Shown: positions 8,850-17,633 of the stretch, piece by piece | Layout of the letters: the number at the start of each line of letters is the position of its first letter | Numbering within the stretch: position 1 is the first letter of the stretch | Source of the DNA: an uncultured Prevotellaceae bacterium | GTDB lineage: Bacteria; Bacteroidota; Bacteroidia; Bacteroidales; Bacteroidaceae | Reading direction: 5' to 3' | NCBI GenBank assembly: GCA_946404865.1 | Contig: CAMJFC010000008.1 | Coordinates: 1-64,000 of the forward strand | Length of the DNA stretch: 64,000 bases | The notes under the pieces: generated by a model | What the model was told of the DNA's origin: nothing | Database searches by the model: none | The model's input: only the letters and a program-made list of their open reading frames with translations | Made by a program: the position numbers and the translations under genes

Positions 8850-9473
8850 ATGCCGGCCGACACATTATCCATATCGCAAGAGACCATTCAACGATGGCTT
8901 AATGACCACGACTATACGTCGGGGTTGTCGCCTTATGAGCATGTCGCAGAGAAACATCCTTTCGATGTGGATCCATCGGTTGGCTCAGACGGCAATATCT
9001 TTGGCGATTTCTTCCAATGGCTGGGGAATGTCCCCTCCGTGGTGTGGTGGATTCTTCTGGCACTGTTGTTGGGGCTGGCTGCCTTTTTCGTGCTCCGGCA
9101 GGTGGATTGGCATAAGAATAAGAAGAGGAAAGCCGCAGATGACGACGACGCTGACCCCTTGGCCGAGGATATTTACGCCATCGACGATTATGTGGGACCG
9201 ATAGCCCAGGCTGAGGGCAATGGCGAATGGGCCGAGGCGGTGCGCCTGGTCTATCTCGCCACGCTGCGCCATCTCGACGAGACGGGCCGTATTCACTGGG
9301 AGCGGCATAAGACACCGATGGAATATGTGGATGAGGCCGATGCTGAGGCGTTGATGCCGCTCACGTTGATTTATCTGTCGGTGCGTTTCGGGCATTATCC
9401 CGCCGACCAAGCCTTGTATCAAAAGACCGTGGCACTGCGTACAGAAATAGAGAAAGGAGGTGCCCATGCGTGA
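8850..9473 (+). CDS. DUF4129-like single-pass membrane protein
   Basis: 207 residues. The N-terminal 60 residues are outside or periplasmic; one helix lies near 62-82 (VVWWILLALLLGLAAFFVL); a basic then acidic linker follows (KNKKRKAADDDDAD). The C-terminal cytoplasmic domain carries the DUF4129 pattern LVYLATLRHLDETGRI followed by HKTPMEYV. It starts 12 bases after the previous gene and overlaps the next by 8. In other phyla this domain is found next to MoxR and DUF58 genes, as here. Confidence 0.75.
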   Translation: MPADTLSISQETIQRWLNDHDYTSGLSPYEHVAEKHPFDVDPSVGSDGNIFGDFFQWLGNVPSVVWWILLALLLGLAAFFVLRQVDWHKNKKRKAADDDDADPLAEDIYAIDDYVGPIAQAEGNGEWAEAVRLVYLATLRHLDETGRIHWERHKTPMEYVDEADAEALMPLTLIYLSVRFGHYPADQALYQKTVALRTEIEKGGAHA

Positions 9474-10770
9474 CAGAATGAATAGGTTGCCCGTGCTCCC
9501 CATGCTTGTGTTCGTGGCAGTAACCATGTTGCTCATGGCCTGTTCGGGTAGCAAATATGACAAATGGGATCGGTGGCGCACACCTGCAGCCGAGGGTGAC
9601 GACCCCTTTGGTCATGACATCTTCGACGGCATCATGTCCGAAGCCATGCCCAAGGGTTATCATGTGGCAGAGGAGCCTTTCAATATGGTGAAACCCTCGG
9701 AGTGGAGCGACAAGGCTATACTGGTCACAGCCGACAAGGTGGACAGCGAGACAGCCTGCCGTATCGACACGTTGGTGGACCAAGGGTGTAAGGTGTTGTT
9801 GGTGACCGACGATTTTGTCAGTTATTTTGGTTGGGGGGTATGGTTTAGTGGTTCATATACTGCCAAAGAATTCGACTTTTATTTGTTCAAAAGGCAGATA
9901 AAGGAGGGGCTAAAGTCAAGTTTCACATGGTGCGCCGACAGCACGGTCTATGATGCATACGAGTCGCTTGTGACAGGGGTGATGAAGACGACGGGCGATG
10001 TGGAAGTCTTGGCACAGCTTGGAGGGATGGATGCACTTGTTTTGAATGAATCACTTGAAGAGAATGAATTACTTGAAGTGAATAATGAATATATGGAGGA
10101 GGAAGAGAATAAGGCATCGGATGGTGCGCTCGTCGCGAAAGTGAAGTCCAACCGTCGTGGCGGGGCGTTCTATATCGTCAGCACACCACTGCTGATGACC
10201 AACTATGGCATTCTCGACAGCAACCTCTCGTCGTATGTCTCGCGTGTGATGGCACTGATTGCCGACCGACCCGTCACAAGGATGAGGGTGGTGTATCAGC
10301 ATAAGGCGGGCGAAAATGCCTCAGACAATGAGTCGTCGTCGCTCAAGTATTTCCTCTCACAACCGGCACTGCGCGCAGCACTCTATATTGTTTTGGCGCT
10401 CTTATTGTTGCTCACGTTTTTCCGTGCCCGTCGCCGGCAGCGGGTCATACCCGTCTATAAAGAGCCGGCCAACCACTCTTTGGAGTTCGTACAAATCGTG
10501 GGCAATATCTATTGCAGCCGTGGCGACTATCAGAATCTGCTCAGCATGAAATATCTCTACTTTGCAGAGGAATTGCGCCGCCGGCTGATGATTGACATCA
10601 ACGACCGTGATGCAGACCCGCAAAATGTGTACCTGCTGGTCAATAAGACGGGGCTTGATGCTGAATTCATCCAGAAAACGGTCAATGATGCGCGGATACA
10701 AATTCTCAGCGAGGATGAAGAGGCCTTGGACATCATAGACCGGATGAACAAGATTCTGAAGGCCTTGTAA
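9466..10770 (+). CDS. DUF4350-like lipoprotein with C-terminal membrane helix
   Basis: 434 residues from ATG 9466. This start is preferred over GTG 9460 because the sequence AGGAGG, a rare strong ribosome binding site for this group, ends five bases upstream. The signal ends in a lipobox with Cys (VTMLLMACSGS, Cys near 28). A periplasmic domain of about 270 residues contains ILVTADKVDSETACRI, like the ThuA-like fold used in DUF4350 proteins. A helix near 305-325 leads to a cytoplasmic tail with EFVQIVGNIYCSRGDYQNL. The gene sits between DUF4129 and MoxR, and is likely the extracytoplasmic sensor or scaffold of the operon. Confidence 0.7.
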   Translation: MRDRMNRLPVLPMLVFVAVTMLLMACSGSKYDKWDRWRTPAAEGDDPFGHDIFDGIMSEAMPKGYHVAEEPFNMVKPSEWSDKAILVTADKVDSETACRIDTLVDQGCKVLLVTDDFVSYFGWGVWFSGSYTAKEFDFYLFKRQIKEGLKSSFTWCADSTVYDAYESLVTGVMKTTGDVEVLAQLGGMDALVLNESLEENELLEVNNEYMEEEENKASDGALVAKVKSNRRGGAFYIVSTPLLMTNYGILDSNLSSYVSRVMALIADRPVTRMRVVYQHKAGENASDNESSSLKYFLSQPALRAALYIVLALLLLLTFFRARRRQRVIPVYKEPANHSLEFVQIVGNIYCSRGDYQNLLSMKYLYFAEELRRRLMIDINDRDADPQNVYLLVNKTGLDAEFIQKTVNDARIQILSEDEEALDIIDRMNKILKAL

Positions 10771-10859
10771 TATTTTGAACGATAAACTTGATGATGAGCT
10801 GTTGTATCATCCGAAAACGACCAAACGACAAAACGACAAAATGATCAAACACCAATAAT

Positions 10860-11837
10860 ATGGAACAAATAACCAATCAACCCCGGCTCGACCTGGGCGA
10901 CTTCACACAGAAAGTACAACAAATACGGCAGTCTATCGCCTCGGTCATCGTAGGACAAGAGGTGCCTGTCAACCTGTTGCTCACCGCCATCCTCGCCGAC
11001 GGCCATGTGCTGCTCGAGGGCGTGCCCGGCGTGGCTAAGACGCTGCTCGCCAGGGTCGTGGCCCGTCTGCTCGATGCACGTTTCAACCGGTTGCAGTTCA
11101 CGCCCGACCTGATGCCGTCGGATGTGCTTGGCACCACGGTGTTCAACATGAAAAACTCAGAATTTGACTTCCACCGCGGACCCATCTTCGCCGATGTGGT
11201 GCTTGTGGATGAGATCAACCGGGCGCCGGCCAAGACGCAGGCCGCTCTTTTCGAGGTGATGGAAGAGCGTCAGGCATCCATCGACGGCACCACCTACTCC
11301 ATGGGAGATATCTTCACCGTGCTTGCCACGCAGAACCCAGTGGAGCAGGAGGGCACGTACAAACTGCCTGAGGCACAGCTCGACCGTTTCCTGATGAAGA
11401 TATCGATGCTTTATCCCACGTTGGAGCAAGAGGTGGCCATCTTGCAGCGCCACCAGAGCAATGCCCAGTTGGTGAAGTTGGACAATCTGCGTCCCATCCT
11501 CACACGTGATGAATTGTTACACTACCGTGCGTTGACAGCCCATGTGCTGGTTGACCCCTCGCTCCTCGCTTATATCGCGCGGGTGGTGCAGCAGACCCGT
11601 GCCGACCATGCTGTCTATCTGGGAGCTTCGCCTCGTGCCGCTGTGGCACTCTTGCGCGCATCCAAGGCGATGGCACTTCTGCAAGGGCGCGACTACGTCA
11701 TACCCGATGACATCAAGTATGTGGCACCCTCGGTGCTGCAACACCGTATGATTCTCACTGCCGAGGCCGAGATGGAGGGACAGACGGCGATGAAAGTAGT
11801 GATGCGACTCATCAACCAAGTGCAAATACCTACTTAA
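10860..11837 (+). CDS. MoxR family AAA+ ATPase
   Basis: 325 residues. Walker A EGVPGVAKTLLAR is near residue 53-65, Walker B VVLVDEINRAPAKTQ near 112-126, sensor 1 VLATQNPVEQEGTYKLPEA near 155-173 and a C-terminal lid. MoxR ATPases act as chaperones that load or assemble partner proteins, often together with DUF58 or VWA proteins. The next gene, DUF58, overlaps by one base (TAATG), which indicates translational coupling. An 89-base gap separates it from the DUF4350 gene. Confidence 0.95.
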   Translation: MEQITNQPRLDLGDFTQKVQQIRQSIASVIVGQEVPVNLLLTAILADGHVLLEGVPGVAKTLLARVVARLLDARFNRLQFTPDLMPSDVLGTTVFNMKNSEFDFHRGPIFADVVLVDEINRAPAKTQAALFEVMEERQASIDGTTYSMGDIFTVLATQNPVEQEGTYKLPEAQLDRFLMKISMLYPTLEQEVAILQRHQSNAQLVKLDNLRPILTRDELLHYRALTAHVLVDPSLLAYIARVVQQTRADHAVYLGASPRAAVALLRASKAMALLQGRDYVIPDDIKYVAPSVLQHRMILTAEAEMEGQTAMKVVMRLINQVQIPT

Positions 11838-13144
11838 TGGCCAACCGCAGTTTCATATTACTCGCCATCGTTGCTGTCATCACAGGAATGGGAGTGGCAT
11901 GGCCGGCGTTATACACCGTCGGCCTGTGTCTGCTCGTGCTTGTGGTGGCGCTCATCGCTCTCGATGCGGCTATGCTCTTCGCAAGGGGCGGGGTGGAGGC
12001 GTCGCGTTCTTGTGCGGAGCGCTTCTCCAACGGCGATGACAATGAGGTGCAGCTGCACATCCACAACACAGGGTGGTTGACGCTACACATGCAGGTCATC
12101 GACGAAGCACCGGTAGAGTTGCATCGGCGCGACCTCGCCTTCTCGTTGACGTTGGCTGCGGGGGCGAAACATGCCATCAAATATGTTCTGCGACCTGTGA
12201 GGCGCGGACTGATGGCGTTCGGCGACATCGTGGTGGTGGCTTCGACATCACTCGGACTGGCTCAACGCACTTTCCGATGCAAGGCAGAGCAACAAGTCAA
12301 AGTCTATCCTTCGTTTATGATGCTCAACCGCATGGAGATTCTTTCGGTGAGCAACAGTCTGGTTGAGGCGGGTATCAAACGTATCCGGCGCGTGGGCAAC
12401 AATACGGAGTTCGAGCAAATCAAAGACTATGTGCAAGGCGATGACTACCGCACCATCAACTGGAAAGCGTCGGCACGGCGCCATCAACTCATGGTCAATG
12501 TCTATCAAGACGAGCGGTCGCAACAGATATACAGTCTTATCGACAAGGGACGACTCATGCAACAAGCATTTCATGGCATGACGCTGCTCGACTATGCCAT
12601 CAATGCCGCTCTTGTGCTTTCGTATGTGGCTATCAATAAAGACGACAAGGCGGGGGTGATGACCTATGCCGCACAGTTCGACACCTTTGTGCGGGCCAGT
12701 CGTCAACATGGGCATATGCAAACCATACTCGAGAATCTCTATCACCAGCAGACGGAGTTTGGCGAACCCGACTATGCAGCGCTGTGCAAGCAGGTCAACC
12801 ACTATGTCAACCGCCGTTCGTTCGTCGTGCTGTTCACCGCATTCTCGGGCATGAGCGACCTCAACCGTTGTTTGCCGTACCTCAAGCAGATGAACAACCG
12901 CAACCGTCTGCTCATCGTCTTCTTCGATGATGTGGAGATGCGCCAGTTGATTGATTCTCCGATGGAGGACACGCTGGATTATTTCCATCATGTGTCAGCG
13001 GAGCGTTATCAATTTGAGCGGCGTCTGATTGTGAGCACGTTGCGTCAGAATGGTATTTTCAGCATGCTCACCACTCCCGACCAACTCATCGTCAATGTGG
13101 TGAACCGCTATTTAGAGATGAAGTCGCGCAACCAACTGACGTGA
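11837..13144 (+). CDS. DUF58 domain protein
   Basis: 435 residues. One or two N-terminal helices are seen (ILLAIVAVITGMGVAWPALY and the following LLVLVVALIALDAAMLF). A beta-rich region follows, then the DUF58 signature QGDDYRTINWKASARRHQL near residues 200-218. The rest resembles a VWA-like fold in which the metal-binding DxSxS is replaced (LIDKGRLMQ). Usual partner of MoxR ATPases; the start codon overlaps the MoxR stop. Last gene of the operon that begins with SpoIIM. Confidence 0.9.
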   Translation: MANRSFILLAIVAVITGMGVAWPALYTVGLCLLVLVVALIALDAAMLFARGGVEASRSCAERFSNGDDNEVQLHIHNTGWLTLHMQVIDEAPVELHRRDLAFSLTLAAGAKHAIKYVLRPVRRGLMAFGDIVVVASTSLGLAQRTFRCKAEQQVKVYPSFMMLNRMEILSVSNSLVEAGIKRIRRVGNNTEFEQIKDYVQGDDYRTINWKASARRHQLMVNVYQDERSQQIYSLIDKGRLMQQAFHGMTLLDYAINAALVLSYVAINKDDKAGVMTYAAQFDTFVRASRQHGHMQTILENLYHQQTEFGEPDYAALCKQVNHYVNRRSFVVLFTAFSGMSDLNRCLPYLKQMNNRNRLLIVFFDDVEMRQLIDSPMEDTLDYFHHVSAERYQFERRLIVSTLRQNGIFSMLTTPDQLIVNVVNRYLEMKSRNQLT

Positions 13145-13156
13145 AGCGTGGAAGGT

Positions 13157-13261
13157 TTAGTGTTGAATGTTTAGGGTTTAGTGTTGAGCGTTTAGGGTTT
13201 AAGGTTTAGTGTTCTAAGCATATCTCTTGCCCCTTACCCCTTGCCCCTTACCCCTTACCTC
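13157..13261 (+). repeat. GTTTAGG and CCCTTAC heptamer arrays
   Basis: After the DUF58 stop, 7-base units GTTTAGT, GTTGAAT, GTTTAGG and GTTGAGC run from 13157 to about 13212. They are followed by CCCTTAC/CCCTTGC units at 13228-13261. With the adjacent 160-base repeat these account for the 307-base gap before the sugar kinase gene. Confidence 0.75.
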
Positions 13262-13423
13262 AAAAAACTTCGTTATTTAGAAGATTTTGTCCGCTTAAGG
13301 ACTAAATCGTGTTTTGTCTTCGGCTTGCACTACCTTTTGATAAGGTAGGCTGCGCCTCAACAAAAAAAATAAAAACTTCGTTATTTTTTTTGTTTTGTCT
13401 TCGGCTTGCACTACCTTTGCACA
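13262..13423 (+). repeat. Promoter-bearing dispersed repeat, copy A
   Basis: About 160 bases that recur almost unchanged, in reverse complement, at 55352-55509. Internally the block TTTTGTCTTCGGCTTGCACTA occurs twice. A hairpin CTACCTT-N5-AAGGTAG lies at 13330-13348. The second block ends in a consensus promoter (TTTG 13389-13392, 19 bases, TACCTTTG 13412-13419) placed to transcribe the downstream kinase gene. Confidence 0.85.
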
Positions 13424-13451
13424 CGGAAATAATCCAAGAAAATAATTAGGA

Positions 13452-14483
13452 ATGATGAAAGAAAAAAAGATTGTTTGTTTCGGAGAACTGATGCTTCGAC
13501 TCGAAGAAGAAGGTATGCCGTTGGAAAAAGTGAATCTCGATACGGCGATTTTTGTGGGAAGTGAGGCCAATGTGGCCGTATCGCTCGCCACATTAGGTGA
13601 TTATGTAAGCGTGGTGACACGGTTGCCCGATAATGTGGTTGGACATACTGCTGCCGACAAGTTGAAAGCCTTTGGCGTGGATACCAGTCTCATCAAGTTT
13701 ACCGGCGACCGTATCGGCACCTACTACCTGAAACAAGGGCAGTCGAGGCAGAAGTCAAAAACCATTTACGACCGCGACAATACACCTTTCAGCACCCTCA
13801 AACCCGGTGACATCAACTGGTATGAGATACTGAAGGATGCGACCATTTTCCACACGTCGGGTATCTCTATCGGTATCTCGCAGAGTGCCGCAGATGTGAC
13901 GTTTGAGGCATTGGAAGTGGCTGACAAACTGGGGCTTACCATCTCTGTTGATATCAATTACCGGTCGGCCTTGTGGAAATACGGCGCCGACGCGCGCGAG
14001 ACCATCATCCGGCTGATGCAGAAAGCCGATGTGATGTTTGGCGATGCCATTGAATATGAATGGCTCACGGGACGGCAAGTGCCGTTGGAGGTGACATCAT
14101 CTGATGACCCCGTTGACCTGGCTGTTTACGAGGACTGGTACAAGGAGTTGCATGCCATCTGCCCTCGGTGCAGCAAGATGATTATCGGCACACGTAACCA
14201 AGTGGCACCTACACATCATCTGCTCACCGCATTCATGCTCTCCGACGGCAACAAGATGTTGCATTCCGTCATTCACGACATCACCAATGTCATCGACCCC
14301 GTGGGCGTGGGCGATGCTTTTGCGGCAGGCAGCATACATGCTGCACTCTGCTTCCCCGACGACGCGCAGAAGTGGCTCGACTATTCGTTGGCTGCCGCCA
14401 CACTGAAAAACGGCATACGGGGCGACTTCAACCTCGCCAAGGATGAAGAAATATTCCGTTTGATTGAGGACAGTAAGCGATAA
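13452..14483 (+). CDS. kdgK: 2-dehydro-3-deoxygluconokinase-like PfkB sugar kinase
   Basis: 343 residues, ribokinase/PfkB family. The N-terminal GELMLRL and GSEANVAVSLATLG match KDG kinases; the C-terminal GVGDAFAAG near residues 283-291 carries the catalytic Asp. Predicted reaction: ATP plus 2-dehydro-3-deoxygluconate to KDPG, in hexuronate (pectin or alginate) breakdown. The usual aldolase partner is not next to it. Transcription probably starts within the dispersed repeat just upstream. Tandem ATG codons at 13452 and 13455 leave the exact start open. Substrate is by family inference. Confidence 0.8.
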   Translation: MMKEKKIVCFGELMLRLEEEGMPLEKVNLDTAIFVGSEANVAVSLATLGDYVSVVTRLPDNVVGHTAADKLKAFGVDTSLIKFTGDRIGTYYLKQGQSRQKSKTIYDRDNTPFSTLKPGDINWYEILKDATIFHTSGISIGISQSAADVTFEALEVADKLGLTISVDINYRSALWKYGADARETIIRLMQKADVMFGDAIEYEWLTGRQVPLEVTSSDDPVDLAVYEDWYKELHAICPRCSKMIIGTRNQVAPTHHLLTAFMLSDGNKMLHSVIHDITNVIDPVGVGDAFAAGSIHAALCFPDDAQKWLDYSLAAATLKNGIRGDFNLAKDEEIFRLIEDSKR

Positions 14484-14493
14484 GAACCACGAA

Positions 14494-15591
14494 TTAGAAC
14501 CAATTCATCAGCGTACGGAGATAGGCGGTCAGCTCGGCCGCCATTTTTTGATGCTGCCAATAGCTGGGGTGCCAGCTGGCACCATATTTGAGGTCGCCGT
14601 TCTGCGGAGTGAAGTTGAACCGGTACACCTCGTTGTCGCCATGGGCGGCAGCCTCGTCGCGAACCTTGTCCAACAAATTCTTGACCAGGTCCAGCTCTTT
14701 ACCGTTGAGCATCGAACCGCACAGCAGCACAATCTTCGCCTCGGGATAGTGTCCGCGCACTTGTTTGAGAAAACTGCGGTAGCCCTGCAGCAGTCTTTGT
14801 TCATCGTAATTGTTGGTCGAGGTGTCGTTGGTGCCTAAGTTGATGCACACCACATGCGGCGTGAAACGGCTGAAATCCCAGGGTTGGCTGAAATCGTCAA
14901 AATTAGTATATTCATATTGCTTGGGCATCTGGTTCGGACTGCCCTCGCGCGGCCCATCGTAGCAGCGATAGACCCCGATGCCAGAACGGGCCACCACATA
15001 GTCGATGGCGTTCAGGTCGCGGGTGGTCTGCGCGGCATAGGTGTAGTAATGGTTTTCGGTGGCATCCTCGAAGGGGTCGGGCGCGTTCATGCTCTCATTG
15101 CCGTAGCCGCAGGTGATGGAGTTGCCGATGAACTCAATACGGCGGTCGGGCAGGGCAGGCGGTGCCAGCAAGCTGCACCCCTTGTCGAGCACGAATCCGC
15201 GAAACTCAGGACGGCGGTTCAGTCCCTCCATGCAGTACATCAGTCTGACAGTGTGCTGACCTTGCGTCAGTGCTACCGCCAAGGTCACGACAGAGTCTTT
15301 CTCGCCTGTGAAGGCCACCTTGAAAGCCTCGCAGTCGTCGATGGTCGCCATGAAATAGCCACTCTCGGGCTTGGCAATCATGCGGATGGATGTACCCTCA
15401 AAACGGGCATTGATTTGTATGCCCGGATAGGTGAACTGTGGTGACTCGGGGTTGTTGAAGTTGATGCGTCCGATGTATTGGATGCGGCTGTCGGATGCGG
15501 GGATGACGGTGCCGCGGATGGGCATGGTGACGGAGGCATGAGCCACTATCGACAGCACGACAAGGGAGATAAGCAATAATCGTTTTTTCAT
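14494..15591 (-). CDS. CE2-like SGNH acetylesterase, secreted
   Basis: 365 residues with a signal peptide (KKRLLLISLVVLSIVAHA). An N-terminal beta-sandwich of about 130 residues contains the CE2-type IQYIGRINF start. The SGNH hydrolase domain follows: nucleophile Ser in FIGNSITCGYGNE near residue 155, Gly/Asn blocks INLGTNDTS and the catalytic His in ASWHPSYW near 340. Asp is absent at the usual DxxH position, as in CE2 enzymes that use a Ser-His pair. Predicted role: removing acetyl groups from hemicellulose. It converges on kdgK with only ten bases between stops. Confidence 0.8.
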   Translation of the reverse strand: MKKRLLLISLVVLSIVAHASVTMPIRGTVIPASDSRIQYIGRINFNNPESPQFTYPGIQINARFEGTSIRMIAKPESGYFMATIDDCEAFKVAFTGEKDSVVTLAVALTQGQHTVRLMYCMEGLNRRPEFRGFVLDKGCSLLAPPALPDRRIEFIGNSITCGYGNESMNAPDPFEDATENHYYTYAAQTTRDLNAIDYVVARSGIGVYRCYDGPREGSPNQMPKQYEYTNFDDFSQPWDFSRFTPHVVCINLGTNDTSTNNYDEQRLLQGYRSFLKQVRGHYPEAKIVLLCGSMLNGKELDLVKNLLDKVRDEAAAHGDNEVYRFNFTPQNGDLKYGASWHPSYWQHQKMAAELTAYLRTLMNWF

Positions 15592-15888
15592 TTTCTAAGA
15601 GGGTTATTAGGTTTTTCGCTGCAAAAATAAGAATTTTCCCCCAAAAACATGACTTTTAGGGTATAATAATGCGGAAAAGCGGTGAAAAAACAGTCTTTGC
15701 CGGTCAGTGGGCACTTCTGTGTTTGTAGCAGATTCTATCATTTGAGCCATGTGTTTTCGGGAACCATCTGAATCAAGGCGCATTGATATTTTTTTAACTT
15801 TTTTTCTTCAAATTATTTGCGCATTTAAAATAAATTGGCTAATTTTGCGTTGTTTTTAAGAGATTTATTCATTTAAAACCATCAAATT

Positions 15889-16578
15889 ATGAAAAAGTAT
15901 TTAGCTGAATTGTTTGGTACGTTTGTACTTACACTGTTAGGCTGCGGTGCAGCTGTCAGTCTGAATTGCGGTTCCGATGCAGCTTCGGTTGTAGGTACTG
16001 CCATCGCTTTTGGTCTCGCTGTCGTAGCCATGGCTTATACCATCGGCGGCATCAGCGGCTGCCATATCAATCCCGCCATCACTCTGGGTGTGTTCCTCAG
16101 CGGTCGCATGAGCGGTAAAGATGCCGGTATGTATATCGTGTTCCAGATTATCGGTGCCATCATTGCTGCCGCAGTGCTCGCAGGCATCGTTTCTACCGTG
16201 CCCGAAGGCTCTATTGTCATGGGAGCGGGTGCTCACCACACAGGTGCCAATGCTTGCGCAGCCGGTACCACCAACGGCCTGATTGTTGAGATTGTGTTGA
16301 CCTTCATCTTCGTGATGGTGGTGCTCGGCGCTACTGCCCGTACCAATGGTGCAACCAACAACTTCGCTGGTCTGGCCATCGGTCTGAGCCTGATTCTCAT
16401 CCACCTCGTGGGCATCAATTTCACCGGCACATCGGTCAACCCCGCACGTTCCATCGGCCCGGCTATCTTCGAAGGCGGTAAAGCACTGACCGACCTCTGG
16501 GTGTTCATCGTGGGTCCGTTCATTGGCGGTGCCTTAGCTGCTGTGGTTTGGAAGTGCATTGACACCGACGAGAAATAA
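15889..16578 (+). CDS. aqpZ: Aquaporin, AqpZ-like
   Basis: 229 residues, six membrane helices and both pore motifs: HINPAITLG near residues 61-69 and SVNPARSIGPA near 184-194. The Arg after the second NPA is the selectivity-filter Arg. The lack of long insertions suggests a water channel rather than a glycerol facilitator. It is a single gene with a promoter -7 box in TAATTTTGCG about 40 bases upstream and a clear terminator downstream. Confidence 0.93.
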   Translation: MKKYLAELFGTFVLTLLGCGAAVSLNCGSDAASVVGTAIAFGLAVVAMAYTIGGISGCHINPAITLGVFLSGRMSGKDAGMYIVFQIIGAIIAAAVLAGIVSTVPEGSIVMGAGAHHTGANACAAGTTNGLIVEIVLTFIFVMVVLGATARTNGATNNFAGLAIGLSLILIHLVGINFTGTSVNPARSIGPAIFEGGKALTDLWVFIVGPFIGGALAAVVWKCIDTDEK

Positions 16579-16607
16579 GAAGGTTGTTCAACTCATCACA
16601 TAAAAGA

Positions 16608-16640
16608 AAGAGAGCAGTGCCAAGCGGTACTGCTCTCTTC
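16608..16640 (+). terminator. Intrinsic terminator after aquaporin
   Basis: GAGAGCAGT (16610-16618) pairs with ACTGCTCTC (16629-16637), with flanking A/T pairs and a T-rich tail. It stands between convergent genes and may serve both. Confidence 0.8.
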
Positions 16641-16665
16641 TTTATCTTATTTCGGTCGAGAAGTA

Positions 16666-17247
16666 TCAGAACTTATAGCGCAGACCAGCGCTTAAGACAC
16701 CTTGCTCACCGAAGCCTAAATCAACGAAACCACGGAAACGGGAAGAGCCGAATTCGGCACCAAGGAGTGTGACTTGCCAGTTGAAGTGTAAGTGCTTTTC
16801 ATCGTAGTCGATATCATCACTCTTCTCCATACGATAAGTGACACCGGCGGCCAATTTTGAATAAACGCCATAATAGCTGCCGTTCTTCCAGGTGAATTTC
16901 ACCGCAGGCATCAGCGTGATGTAGTCGTTCGTCATCTTTCCTCTATTGACATCTTTTTCGTAAAGGTCGTAGCCTCTGTGCCCGTAAACGGCCAATCCGC
17001 CCACGCTGACCGTTTTATCCAGACGGTAGAGGTATTCCACACCAATAGGGCCATAGTATGTCTCGTTCTCGCGCTTAGCACCTTGGAAAGGCACCGTTAA
17101 GATGTCTTCGAAAATGTTCATCCAATCGGAATTGGCCAGTTGACCATACGATATGGAAATCTCGTGCTTGTTTTCAAATGCCTGAGCGTTGACACTCAAT
17201 GTGGTCATCATGGCGACCGCCACACATGCAATAATTTTTTTCGTCAT
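16666..17247 (-). CDS. Small outer-membrane beta-barrel-like protein
   Basis: 193 residues with a signal peptide (MTKKIIACVAVAMMTTLSVNA). The mature part alternates polar and hydrophobic residues in repeated strands (HEISISYGQLAN, VGVEYLYRL-type, YYGVYSKLAAGVTYRME) and ends in LRYKF, the terminal aromatic typical of outer-membrane barrels. Eight strands would fit the length. Function unknown. A -7 box (TAACTTTG, minus strand, 17327-17334) lies about 80 bases upstream. Confidence 0.75.
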   Translation of the reverse strand: MTKKIIACVAVAMMTTLSVNAQAFENKHEISISYGQLANSDWMNIFEDILTVPFQGAKRENETYYGPIGVEYLYRLDKTVSVGGLAVYGHRGYDLYEKDVNRGKMTNDYITLMPAVKFTWKNGSYYGVYSKLAAGVTYRMEKSDDIDYDEKHLHFNWQVTLLGAEFGSSRFRGFVDLGFGEQGVLSAGLRYKF

Positions 17248-17633
17248 AATTGTTGATATAAAATGTGATTACTCTGTAAATAAGGAAAATTGAGTTGGTG
17301 TTATTGCTTGATTTTAAAAAACGGTGCAAAGTTACGTGTTTTTTTTCAATCTATAGTTGGAATGAAAATTTTTTTTACCTTTTTGGGGGATAGATGTCCT
17401 TTTTGGCGTTTTTTCTGCAGAAAGAAAATGATTTGTCTTCCAAATGTCAAACACAGATAGCAAAACGGCACTTACAATCTCATACACTGGTGATATCATG
17501 TTTTTTCACATGCTATGACGTGAAAAATCGAGCATAATCTTTTGAAAAGATGCGGAAAATTACTAACTTTGCATCCGAAACGGAAAAACATGGTTTACAT
17601 CATTCATCAAACATATTTTTATTTTTTACAACT
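17248..17633. promoter_or_regulatory. Divergent promoter region; fba promoter at 17541-17571
   Basis: This 386-base gap holds no gene. TTTG (17541-17544), a 19-base spacer and TAACTTTG (17564-17571) form a near-perfect promoter for the aldolase. The barrel protein's -7 box is at 17327-17334 on the other strand. The AT-rich stretch between shows nothing further. Confidence 0.75.

Noticed and set aside
13452..14483. Complete KDG kinase-aldolase operon
   Set aside because: No KDPG aldolase is adjacent; the next gene is an esterase on the other strand.
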